From the NCBI GenBank assembly GCA_041650355.1, contig JBAZLI010000048.1, positions 1-7,450 on the forward strand: a stretch of 7,450 nucleotides of DNA. The letters run 5' to 3'. Positions 1-3,777 of this stretch are shown piece by piece (position 1 is the first letter of the stretch; each line of letters opens with the position of its first letter). The notes beneath the pieces were generated by a model. The model did no database searches and was not told the DNA's origin. It was given only the letters and a program-made list of their open reading frames with translations. Source of the stretch: Candidatus Micrarchaeia archaeon (GTDB lineage: Archaea > Micrarchaeota > Micrarchaeia > Anstonellales > Bilamarchaeaceae). A program made the translations under genes and the position numbers.

Positions 1-341
1 ATGCAGGGCACCTTTTCGCGCTTAACGAGGCCAGGAAACTGTGCGATGTCCTGGTGGTCGTGGTTGCGCGCGATGAGCTGGTGCTCAAGAATAAGAAGAA
101 GCTCGTGCACCCCCAGGAGTACAGGGCCGCGATGGTGGATTTCCTCAAGCCCGTGGACGTCGCGCTTTTGGGCGGCAGGGATTACATGGAAACCGCGGGG
201 AGGGTTAAGCCGGATGTGATAATTTACGGATACGACCAGAAGGAACTGGAAACTCCGGGAATCGAGGTTGTGAAGCTGAAGAAGCGCATACTCCCTGAGA
301 AATTCAAGACGAGCAAGATAATAGAAGCGCTGGGCCTGTAG
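1..341 (+). CDS. ribL: FAD synthase / cytidylyltransferase-family protein, 5' end outside window
   Basis: This is the C-terminal 112 residues of a small HxGH nucleotidyltransferase, best matching archaeal FAD synthase (RibL), which adenylates FMN to FAD in the cytoplasm. The first complete codons read A-G-H. The partial codon at bases 1-2 ends in AT, so a CAT codon would complete the nucleotide-binding HAGH signature. The motif is followed by a hydrophobic strand running into VARDE (about residues 16-25), then R-x-x-MVDFLKPVD (41-52), KPDVIIYGYDQ (69-79) and a C-terminal KTSKIIEAL (102-110), the usual position of the family's second nucleotide-binding motif. The family is about 140-150 residues, so roughly 30 are missing. 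The gene lies 8 bases before the adenosine-specific kinase, suggesting one transcript. A related glycerol-phosphate-type cytidylyltransferase cannot be excluded from the fragment, but the GYDQ motif favours RibL. Confidence 0.8.
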   Translation, partial: AGHLFALNEARKLCDVLVVVVARDELVLKNKKKLVHPQEYRAAMVDFLKPVDVALLGGRDYMETAGRVKPDVIIYGYDQKELETPGIEVVKLKKRILPEKFKTSKIIEALGL

Positions 342-349
342 GTGTTTTC

Positions 350-832
350 ATGGAACTGAAGATTGTGGAGGTTGAAATTCCTTCAAATGCGAACGTTATT
401 TTCGGGCAGGCGCACTTCATAAAAACGGTTGAGGATTTGTACGAGGCGCTTGCCGAAAGCTCGCCTTCGCTGAAATTCGGGTTCGCCTTCTGCGAGGCTT
501 CCGGAAAAAGGCTGGTGCGGAGCGACGGGAACGATAAGGAATTGATTTTGCACGCGGAGAAGGAGGCGCTCAAAATCGGGTGCGGGCACTCATTCATCAT
601 ATTCCTCAGAGACGGGTATCCAGTGAACGTGCTGAACAGGGTGAAACAGGTTGCTGAGGTTGTTAATATATTCGCGGCTTCGGCGAATCCCATAAAGGTA
701 ATTATTGCTGAGGAGAAGGACGGGCGCGGCGTGCTCGGAGTGATAGACGGGCAGGTTCCTCTGGGCGTGGAGAAGGAGGAGGACAGGGAATGGAGGCACG
801 AGCTGCTCAGGAAAATCGGGTACAAGCGATGA
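350..832 (+). CDS. adenosine-specific kinase (PF04008 family)
   Basis: The 160-residue product matches the archaeal/bacterial adenosine-specific kinase family (formerly DUF355) over its full length, and the family is about this size. Recognisable blocks in order are: N-terminal MELKIVEVEIP with FGQAHFIKTVEDLYEAL; KFGFAFCEASGKRLVR (about 43-58); GNDKELI; GHSFIIFLRDGYPVNVLN (about 79-96); IFAASANPIKVIIAE (about 108-122); and GRGVLGVIDG near the C-terminus. The family is reported to phosphorylate adenosine to AMP, but its physiological role is poorly defined, so the specificity is taken from the family name. The ATG at 350 follows a GGTG ribosome-binding motif at 341-344 and lies 8 bases after the upstream stop, so the two genes are probably cotranscribed. 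An adenylate-related partner for an FAD synthase is metabolically plausible, but that link is inference. Confidence 0.9.
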   Translation: MELKIVEVEIPSNANVIFGQAHFIKTVEDLYEALAESSPSLKFGFAFCEASGKRLVRSDGNDKELILHAEKEALKIGCGHSFIIFLRDGYPVNVLNRVKQVAEVVNIFAASANPIKVIIAEEKDGRGVLGVIDGQVPLGVEKEEDREWRHELLRKIGYKR

Positions 833-833
833 A

Positions 834-908
834 CATCGCCGAATGACCGTTCGATCGTTGTCGACGCTTCGACGACGTGCATTCGCCATTCAGGCAAATG
901 CGGCGATG
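834..908. repeat. compact structured element, possible three-way junction
   Basis: Directly after the kinase stop codon, a 7-bp perfect stem (CATCGCC 834-840 with GGCGATG 902-908) encloses two hairpins. The first pairs CGTTGTCGA (856-864) with TCGACGACG (869-877) around a CGCT loop, with one G-T wobble. The second pairs GCATT-c-GCC (879-887) with GGC-a-AATGC (893-901) around a 5-base loop. It could be the 3' end structure of the upstream mRNA, a small RNA, or a palindromic repeat copy. The pairing is read directly; the function is unknown. Confidence 0.5.
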
Positions 909-909
909 A

Positions 910-950
910 ATCCCAAAAACACAACGTCGCAAGCTCCGGATTTTTGGGAT
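910..950 (+). terminator. perfect 10-bp inverted repeat, possible terminator
   Basis: ATCCCAAAAA (910-919) is perfectly complementary to TTTTTGGGAT (941-950), leaving a 21-base loop. The T5 run in the right arm could help end transcription of the upstream operon, since archaeal termination depends largely on T-rich tracts. The repeat stops 4 bases before the TATA box of the next unit, so a role as an operator for that promoter is an alternative. Confidence 0.35.
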
Positions 951-954
951 AAAG

Positions 955-962
955 TTTATATA
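955..962 (+). promoter_or_regulatory. archaeal TATA box for the 996-1424 operon
   Basis: TTTATATA lies about 27 bases before an expected transcription start near 985, giving a leader of about 10 bases before the ATG at 996. This fixes the start of the downstream gene: the open frame extends upstream of the TATA box, but those codons would not be transcribed from it. Confidence 0.6.
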
Positions 963-995
963 GGTGAGTGGAAAAAGAAAATAGAGGGACCGGAT

Positions 996-1301
996 ATGAT
1001 ATTTGGCTTAAAATTCGAAAGCAGAGAAGAGGAGAAGCCAGTCGAGGAGATAGTGACCGATTTCGCCAAATTCGTGAAGACCAGGGAGGCGAAGGAATTC
1101 ACGGAGAAATGGAGCAAGAAGAAGAAATACAAGAAAGTCGGCATAACCGAACTGCTTTTCATAGTGTGGAATTCCCAGGGCACCAAGGGAAACAAGGCGG
1201 TGCTCAGGAAAGCGAATGAGATACTGGAGAAGCTCGGGGGCGAGGGGGAATGGTTCTCCTTCCTGAGCGGGCTGAAACTGATGCCCGAGAGGATGAAATA
1301 G
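996..1301 (+). CDS. hypothetical 101-residue protein, first gene of a two-gene unit
   Basis: I do not recognise this family. The product is a soluble, lysine- and glutamate-rich 101-residue protein with no signal peptide or membrane segment. The N-terminal half is acidic and helical (EEEKPVEEIVTDFAKFVKTREAKEF). A basic patch KWSKKKKYKK lies near residues 44-53, followed by a hydrophobic stretch GITELLFIVWNS. The second half contains NKAVLRKANEILEKLGG and ends WFSFLSGLKLMPERMK. The basic patch could contact nucleic acid, but nothing proves it. ATG 996 was chosen because the TATA box at 955-962 places transcription start just upstream; the frame is open further upstream, but through the inverted-repeat region. 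Its TAG stop abuts the next ATG, so it is translationally coupled to a zinc-ribbon microprotein and the two may act together. Confidence 0.7.
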   Translation: MIFGLKFESREEEKPVEEIVTDFAKFVKTREAKEFTEKWSKKKKYKKVGITELLFIVWNSQGTKGNKAVLRKANEILEKLGGEGEWFSFLSGLKLMPERMK

Positions 1302-1424
1302 ATGGATGCGGACGAGGAGAAAATCAAGAAGGGGATATGCCCCGCCTGCGATTCGAAGCTGATATACCAGGAAGGGTGCAAGCAGTGCCCTGCCTGCGGA
1401 TGGACAGCGTGCTCTGTAGGCTGA
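1302..1424 (+). CDS. zinc-ribbon microprotein, 40 residues
   Basis: This short gene is easily missed. Its ATG immediately follows the upstream TAG, and the upstream coding end supplies a purine-rich GAGAGGATG as a possible ribosome site. The product begins MDADEEKIKKGICPACD and continues KLIYQEGCKQCPACGW, then TACSVG. It has two CPAC knuckles (Cys13/16 and Cys29/32) separated by 12 residues, plus Cys26 and Cys37. This is a zinc-ribbon pattern; the second half resembles the EGCxxCPxCGxxxC ribbons found at the C-termini of class II ribonucleotide reductases. Here it stands alone with an acidic N-terminal tail. Two zinc-knuckle pairs suit binding to nucleic acid or a protein partner, possibly the product of the coupled upstream gene. 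The specific role is unknown. Confidence 0.7.
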   Translation: MDADEEKIKKGICPACDSKLIYQEGCKQCPACGWTACSVG

Positions 1425-1440
1425 TTTTTAAATATTTATT
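1425..1440 (+). promoter_or_regulatory. AT-rich tract: terminator of upstream unit or distal tRNA-Asn promoter
   Basis: A 16-base pure A/T run (TTTTTAAATATTTATT) starts right after the zinc-ribbon stop codon. The T5 suits archaeal termination. It is also TATA-like, but it lies about 120 bases before the tRNA-Asn, so if it is that gene's promoter the transcript has a long leader containing the 1513-1534 hairpin. A second weak TATA-like TTTATGG lies at 1480-1486. Confidence 0.35.
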
Positions 1441-1512
1441 AACAGAATAATTAATCTCGTCAGACTATGTGAAATCATGCTTTATGGTTTTTGTTGCGTC
1501 TGCCCCGGTTGG

Positions 1513-1534
1513 ATTCTTCGACGCGTCGAAGAAT
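1513..1534. repeat. 22-bp perfect palindrome upstream of tRNA-Asn
   Basis: ATTCTTCGACG (1513-1523) is followed directly by its exact reverse complement CGTCGAAGAAT (1524-1534). Its TTCGA core is shared with the hairpin at 1679-1700 on the other side of the tRNA and with the 856-877 hairpin. A dyad-binding protein site, a leader RNA hairpin or a palindromic repeat family are all possible. Confidence 0.7.
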
Positions 1535-1558
1535 GCCCGAGGCTTTCGCTTCGCTCAA

Positions 1559-1631
1559 GCCCCGGTAGCTCAGTTGGTAGAGCGACTGACTGTTAATCAG
1601 TAGGCCAGAAGTTCGAATCTTCTCCGGGGCG
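1559..1631 (+). tRNA. tRNA-Asn (anticodon GTT)
   Basis: A complete 73-base cloverleaf can be drawn. The acceptor stem is GCCCCGG with CCGGGGC (1624-1630), and the discriminator is G at 1631. The D-stem pairs GCTC (1568-1571) with GAGC (1580-1583). The anticodon stem ACTGA/TCAGT encloses the loop CTGTTAA, with anticodon GTT at 1592-1594. The T-stem AGAAG/CTTCT encloses a TTCGAAT loop. All four stems are fully paired, and T8, A14, G18G19 and the TTC of the T-loop are in place. CCA is not encoded and no intron is present. No TATA box is seen at the usual 25-30 bases upstream, where the palindrome at 1513-1534 lies instead. Confidence 0.97.
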
Positions 1632-1678
1632 CTCTATTCTTTATTGCTTCGCGGCTTCAGTTTTGAGCATCGGAGAGA

Positions 1679-1700
1679 AGTCTTCGATTTATCGAAGACT
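1679..1700. repeat. perfect hairpin downstream of tRNA-Asn
   Basis: AGTCTTCGAT (1679-1688) and ATCGAAGACT (1691-1700) are perfect inverted repeats separated by only TT. The element shares the TCTTCGA core of the palindrome at 1513-1534. It is followed at 1705-1715 by TCTCCGGGGCG, an exact copy of the last 11 bases of the tRNA-Asn gene. Confidence 0.7.
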
Positions 1701-1756
1701 CAGATCTCCGGGGCGAAAACTAATTTTGCAGATAAAGGAAAACAACTAAGCAAACC

Positions 1757-1773
1757 GGATGAACAATTCATCC
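1757..1773 (-). terminator. hairpin after the EF-Tu-like gene, candidate terminator
   Basis: GGATGAA and TTCATCC form a perfect 7-bp stem with a 3-base loop, 8 bases past the minus-strand stop at 1782. On the minus strand it is followed by a T-rich stretch. It may end that transcript, although archaeal genes do not require hairpins. Confidence 0.4.
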
Positions 1774-1781
1774 AAGCGTGG

Positions 1782-2042
1782 TTAGGGCACTATCCGGTAA
1801 ACGAGGTTGCCCTCGTGCACTTTTCCGCCCAGCTTTATCGCGACATCGTCTCCGGCTCCGGCGGATTCCACCTTCGCGTGGTTGACCTCCATGGACTGCA
1901 CGATTTCCTCAAGGACTACACTGCTGTCGCTGTGCTCCACGGAAATCCTGTCTCCCACCCTCAATGTGCCGCTCATCCTGAGCGCCGCGACTCCGGCCTT
2001 GCCGAAATAGTGCGCCACGCTGCCCACAAGTTCCTTTGGCAT
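1782..2042 (-). CDS. stand-alone EF-Tu domain-2-like beta-barrel protein
   Basis: The 86-residue product is a single translation-factor beta-barrel (EF-Tu domain 2 type) without any GTPase domain. Visible family features are the start MPKELVGSVAHYFGKAGVAALRMSG, the strand LRVGDRISVE, the QSMEVNHAKVESAGAGDDVAI block that corresponds to the classic GxxVxxAxAGDxVgI strand of elongation factors, and a final EGNLVYRIV strand. Small proteins of this kind are annotated in archaea and bacteria as translation elongation factor-like, and their function is not established. ATG 2042 is preferred to the GTG at 2060: GGTG lies 5 bases before it, and the TATA-like box at 2068-2080 places transcription start at about 2050, downstream of the GTG. 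The gene is monocistronic and sits between tRNA-Asn and a membrane-protein gene. Confidence 0.85.
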   Translation of the reverse strand: MPKELVGSVAHYFGKAGVAALRMSGTLRVGDRISVEHSDSSVVLEEIVQSMEVNHAKVESAGAGDDVAIKLGGKVHEGNLVYRIVP

Positions 2043-2067
2043 ACGAGCACCGTACAGCACTACGCCC

Positions 2068-2080
2068 TAAAATAGATAAA
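2068..2080 (-). promoter_or_regulatory. TATA-like box for the EF-Tu-like gene
   Basis: On the minus strand this reads TTTATCTATTTTA, centred about 33 bases before the ATG at 2042. The predicted transcription start is near 2050, giving a very short leader. Confidence 0.5.
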
Positions 2081-2148
2081 CCTTGGCTTTTTTTTGCGGA
2101 TTTACGGGCTTTGCTGCTGTGCGCTGGCGCGCATTCCACAGGATTAGA

Positions 2149-2553
2149 TTAGTTTTTCTTCCTCATTTTGCCTGAAAGCAGATGGCTTACTGAGCCGACA
2201 ACCGCGAAAATGGCCGCGTTCACCAGGATGTTAACCAGGAAAAGAATCCAGAGCGTGAGGTCCGAGCCGGTAGAGATGCCGAAAACCGGATGCCCGGTCG
2301 CCTTGCTCAGGAAGCTCGCGAGTATGAAAACTATTGTGGAGAGGGCACCTGCGATTCCGGACTTCTTCGCAGTTTCGATTAATGCTTCCCGGGAGGCCCA
2401 GGCGAAGTAGAAGACAATGAGCAATCCGAGCAGGGAAAACACTACGTTAATCGGGGAATAGGTGGAGAGGGGTTCTGCAAAACCGGCAAGAATCAGGAGC
2501 GCTTCCGCAATAGAGAGAACAGCTATAATTCCGCAGAGTGTTTTGAATTCCAT
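2149..2553 (-). CDS. four-helix integral membrane protein, unknown function
   Basis: The 134-residue product has four predicted membrane segments at about 5-25, 33-53, 67-85 and 99-124. Loops are short, and the tail SGKMRKKN is basic and likely cytoplasmic. The loop after helix 2 (SREALIETAKKSG) is amphipathic. No catalytic motif or known family was recognised. The ATG at 2553 is preceded by a strong AGGAGG (2566-2571), but at a long spacing of 12 bases; no closer in-frame ATG, GTG or TTG exists just upstream. A TTATTTAAATCTA box on the minus strand (2591-2603) fits a transcription start just before the ribosome site. The gene is divergent from the DUF2178-type/XRE pair and shares its intergenic region, so common regulation is possible. 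Confidence 0.75.
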   Translation of the reverse strand: MEFKTLCGIIAVLSIAEALLILAGFAEPLSTYSPINVVFSLLGLLIVFYFAWASREALIETAKKSGIAGALSTIVFILASFLSKATGHPVFGISTGSDLTLWILFLVNILVNAAIFAVVGSVSHLLSGKMRKKN

Positions 2554-2590
2554 GCAGTTTTGTTTCCTCCTGCATTTAAAATCATTATGA

Positions 2591-2603
2591 TAGATTTAAA
2601 TAA
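2591..2603 (-). promoter_or_regulatory. TATA box of the divergent membrane-protein gene
   Basis: On the minus strand it reads TTATTTAAATCTA. It lies about 25 bases before a predicted start near 2573, just ahead of the AGGAGG at 2571-2566, and only about 13 bases from the TATATA of the opposite promoter. Confidence 0.5.
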
Positions 2604-2606
2604 CTT

Positions 2607-2649
2607 TATGTTAGATATATACAACAATATGTTAGAAGCGAATAACATA
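2607..2649 (+). promoter_or_regulatory. promoter with candidate operator of the DUF2178/XRE operon
   Basis: The TATA box is TATATA at 2616-2621. TATGTTA occurs at 2607-2613 and 2628-2634 (both within a 9-base direct repeat TATGTTAGA, 21 bases apart), and its inverse TAACATA occurs at 2643-2649. The last two form a dyad with an 8-base spacer lying between the TATA box and the expected start near 2644; the first half-site abuts the TATA box. This arrangement suits repression by the XRE protein encoded in the operon. Autoregulation is inferred, not shown. Confidence 0.5.
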
Positions 2650-2660
2650 GGGGGATGAAA

Positions 2661-3062
2661 ATGGTTGGGAATCTGAAAAAAATAATAATAGTGCTTGCTG
2701 CGGCGGTGGTCGCTACTGCGATAGCGAACGTTGCGCTCGTGCTTGCGCTTCCGAATCTGGACAAAAGCGTGGCAACCGTGGCGGGCGCGGTGGTCGCTGC
2801 CATGGCTGCGGTCTTCACGCTCCGGTACTTGCAGAGGAAAGAGGATGGAGTGCTTCAGGACGAGCGCACCAAGAAGGTACACAACGCGGCGATGGCGTAC
2901 TCTTGGTGGCTGACTTACGTGCTGATAGCGATATTGCTCTGGGTGAATTACCTCAAGCTGGCCAAGGTGGAGCTCGAGAGCGCGCTGTCGCTCATGTTCT
3001 TCTTCATGGTAGCGACGTACACGCTCGCCAAGTGGTGGCTGTCCAGCAGGGGCGATGCCTGA
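2661..3062 (+). CDS. DUF2178-type membrane protein
   Basis: The 133-residue product has four membrane segments at about 8-29, 36-54, 79-99 and 105-126. Between helices 2 and 3 is a hydrophilic cytoplasmic stretch with DERTKKVHNAAMAYSWW (68-84), which matches archaeal DUF2178 membrane proteins as I recall them; the family function is unknown. These genes are commonly paired with a small XRE regulator, as here, where the TGA stop overlaps the regulator's ATG (TGATG). Start choice: an in-frame ATG at 2655 directly follows GGGGG with no spacing, whereas ATG 2661 has a 6-base spacing from GGGGG (2650-2654), so 2661 is preferred. The gene lies behind the candidate operator at 2607-2649. A regulated membrane-stress or transport-accessory role is speculation. 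Confidence 0.8.
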   Translation: MVGNLKKIIIVLAAAVVATAIANVALVLALPNLDKSVATVAGAVVAAMAAVFTLRYLQRKEDGVLQDERTKKVHNAAMAYSWWLTYVLIAILLWVNYLKLAKVELESALSLMFFFMVATYTLAKWWLSSRGDA

Positions 3063-3253
3063 TGAGGACGCGGATGAAGGAAATGAGGGCGAGGAAGGAC
3101 TTGACCCAGGAGGAGCTCGCGAAAAAGACAGGGGTGAGGCGCGAGACCATAGTTTTCCTCGAGCAGGGGAAGTACAATCCGTCCCTCGAGCTTGCCTACC
3201 GGGTGGCGAAGGTCCTGGGCGCTAAAATAGAGGAGGTTTTCATATTCGATTGA
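3062..3253 (+). CDS. XRE-family helix-turn-helix transcriptional regulator
   Basis: This 63-residue minimal Cro/C1-type HTH protein carries MKEMRARKDLTQEELAKK, then TGVRRETIVFLEQGKYNPSL, then LAYRVAKVLGAKIEEVFIF. The HTH runs over about residues 15-37, with the recognition helix in RRETIVFLEQGK, followed by the typical YNPSLELAYRVAKVLG helices; no effector domain is present. The ATG at 3062 overlaps the preceding stop by one base and gives the MRTRMKEMRA N-terminus usual for this subfamily, so it is preferred to the ATG at 3074. Proteins of this size usually bind DNA as dimers and often regulate their own operon with a membrane partner. The dyad TATGTTA-N8-TAACATA at 2628-2649 is the obvious candidate target. 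Confidence 0.92.
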   Translation: MRTRMKEMRARKDLTQEELAKKTGVRRETIVFLEQGKYNPSLELAYRVAKVLGAKIEEVFIFD

Positions 3254-3264
3254 TTTTTCTGTGG

Positions 3265-3275
3265 TTTTTAAAATA
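3265..3275 (+). promoter_or_regulatory. TATA box of tRNA-Arg, also T-rich terminator of the XRE operon
   Basis: TTTTTAAAATA is centred about 27 bases before the first base of the tRNA at 3297, the standard archaeal spacing. The T-rich stretch starting at 3255 could also end transcription of the upstream operon. Confidence 0.6.
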
Positions 3276-3296
3276 GTTCTGCAGAAAGCCAATTGC

Positions 3297-3385
3297 GCCC
3301 CCGTATTCCAACCTGGATAAGATACGGCCCTCCGGAGGCTGAGATTCGGGTTCAAAAGTGAGTGCTGAAAATCCCGACGGGGGCG
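3297..3385 (+). tRNA. tRNA-Arg (anticodon CCG) with 15-base T-loop intron
   Basis: The acceptor stem is GCCCCCG (3297-3303) with CGGGGGC (3378-3384), discriminator G. The anticodon stem CGGCC/GGCTG (one G-T pair) encloses CTCCGGA, with anticodon CCG at 3332-3334. The T-stem TCGGG/CCCGA flanks 22 bases instead of 7. Removing 3357-3371 restores the consensus loop TTCAAAT, an interruption at position 59/60. T8, A14, G18G19, A21 and an A15-T48 pair are present. The D-stem is poor: T10-T25 and C13-A22 are mismatched. The mature RNA would be 74 bases without CCA. A decayed copy is possible, but the promoter, tertiary-contact bases and splice geometry argue for function. Confidence 0.8.
3357..3371 (+). 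other. candidate archaeal tRNA intron (position 59/60)
   Basis: The precursor folds as a bulge-helix-bulge. The T-stem forms the outer helix, TTCA (3351-3354) pairs with TGAA (3366-3369) as a 4-bp central helix, and 3-base bulges AAA (3355-3357) and AAT (3370-3372) lie on opposite strands. A 2-bp inner helix closes a GAGT loop. Cutting after the second base of each bulge, as archaeal splicing endonuclease does, releases exactly these 15 bases and yields TTCAAAT. Confidence 0.75.
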
Positions 3386-3440
3386 AAAAATAGCCGGTAT
3401 GTTTTTCAATACGAAAAGAAACGACGCGAAGGATGGGAGC

Positions 3441-3602
3441 ATGAAGGCGGATGTTGCCGTAGTTGGCGCAGGATTCGCAGGGCTTGGCCCGGCTTACTAT
3501 ATCAGGGAGAGCGGGCTGGACGTGCTGATTCCGGCCTTGCTGAATATTCAGGTGAGGGAGCGGGTGCTTAAAGCTTACGCGGATATTGCTAGAACAGATT
3601 AA
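3441..3602 (+). pseudogene. truncated FAD/NAD-binding flavoprotein fragment
   Basis: The 53-residue frame begins MKADVAVVGAGFAGLGPAYY and continues IRESGLDVLI. This is a clear Rossmann dinucleotide-binding beta-alpha-beta unit with GxGxxG (Gly9, Gly11, Gly14), as at the N-terminus of FAD-dependent oxidoreductases such as geranylgeranyl reductases or monooxygenase-like enzymes. Such enzymes have 350-450 residues, but here the fold breaks off after the second strand and continues into about 23 unrelated residues (PALLNIQVRERVLKAYADIA...), then a stop. The acidic residue expected at the end of the second strand is missing. Two explanations fit: an internal deletion joining the N-terminus to a C-terminal remnant, or fusion to foreign sequence. 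A purine-rich AAGGATGGGAG precedes the ATG, so it may still be expressed. It lies 56 bases after tRNA-Arg, a common site of insertion and decay. Confidence 0.65.
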
Positions 3603-3615
3603 ACGGGATGATGAA

Positions 3616-3774
3616 ATGGGAAAGAGCAAAAAGGACCTTTCAAGGCAGAAAACGAATCTGAAGAAGCGGCTGGAGGAGCTGGAGGCGAAAGCCAAGTTCG
3701 ACCCGCTCATGAGGAACAGGGAAATCCACGAAGAAATCGCGAAGGTGAAGAAGAAGCTCGCAGAGTGCGAATAG
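3616..3774 (+). CDS. small coiled-coil protein, 52 residues
   Basis: The product is a short, highly charged helical protein, about half Lys, Arg and Glu. It has two predicted helices: residues 3-27 (KSKKDLSRQKTNLKKRLEEL...) and about 33-52 (REIHEEIAKVKKKLAECE), separated by FDPLMR. Hydrophobic residues recur at heptad-like spacing (L18, L21 and later I and V), suggesting a helical hairpin or dimer. The single cysteine is next to the C-terminus. I do not recognise a family. ATG 3616 follows GGGATGATGA, an acceptable ribosome site; a TTG at 3586 would add 10 residues but overlaps the upstream frame. It sits 13 bases after the flavoprotein fragment and just before the truncated lipoprotein. Function is unknown. 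Confidence 0.55.
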   Translation: MGKSKKDLSRQKTNLKKRLEELEAKAKFDPLMRNREIHEEIAKVKKKLAECE

Positions 3775-3777
3775 CAT

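Noticed and set aside
843..995. N-terminal extension of the 101-residue protein to an ATG at 843
   Set aside because: The extra 51 codons run through the inverted repeats and upstream of the TATA box at 955, so they would not be on the transcript.
1502..1512. Second, truncated tRNA gene upstream of tRNA-Asn
   Set aside because: Only 8 bases of the acceptor arm match and no D-, anticodon or T-arm follows; kept only as an end duplication.
1475..1597. Plus-strand frame starting MLYGFCCVCPGW, cysteine-rich, running toward the tRNA
   Set aside because: It passes through the palindrome at 1513-1534 and stops inside the tRNA-Asn anticodon region, so the cysteines are coincidental.
1644..2075. 143-codon plus-strand open frame opposite the EF-Tu-like gene
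   Set aside because: Antisense shadow of a well-supported gene; the product has no recognisable motif and no promoter.
2119..2132. TGCGC-TGGC-GCGCA hairpin as terminator of the minus-strand membrane gene
   Set aside because: The stem is only 5 bp and no T-run follows on the minus strand.
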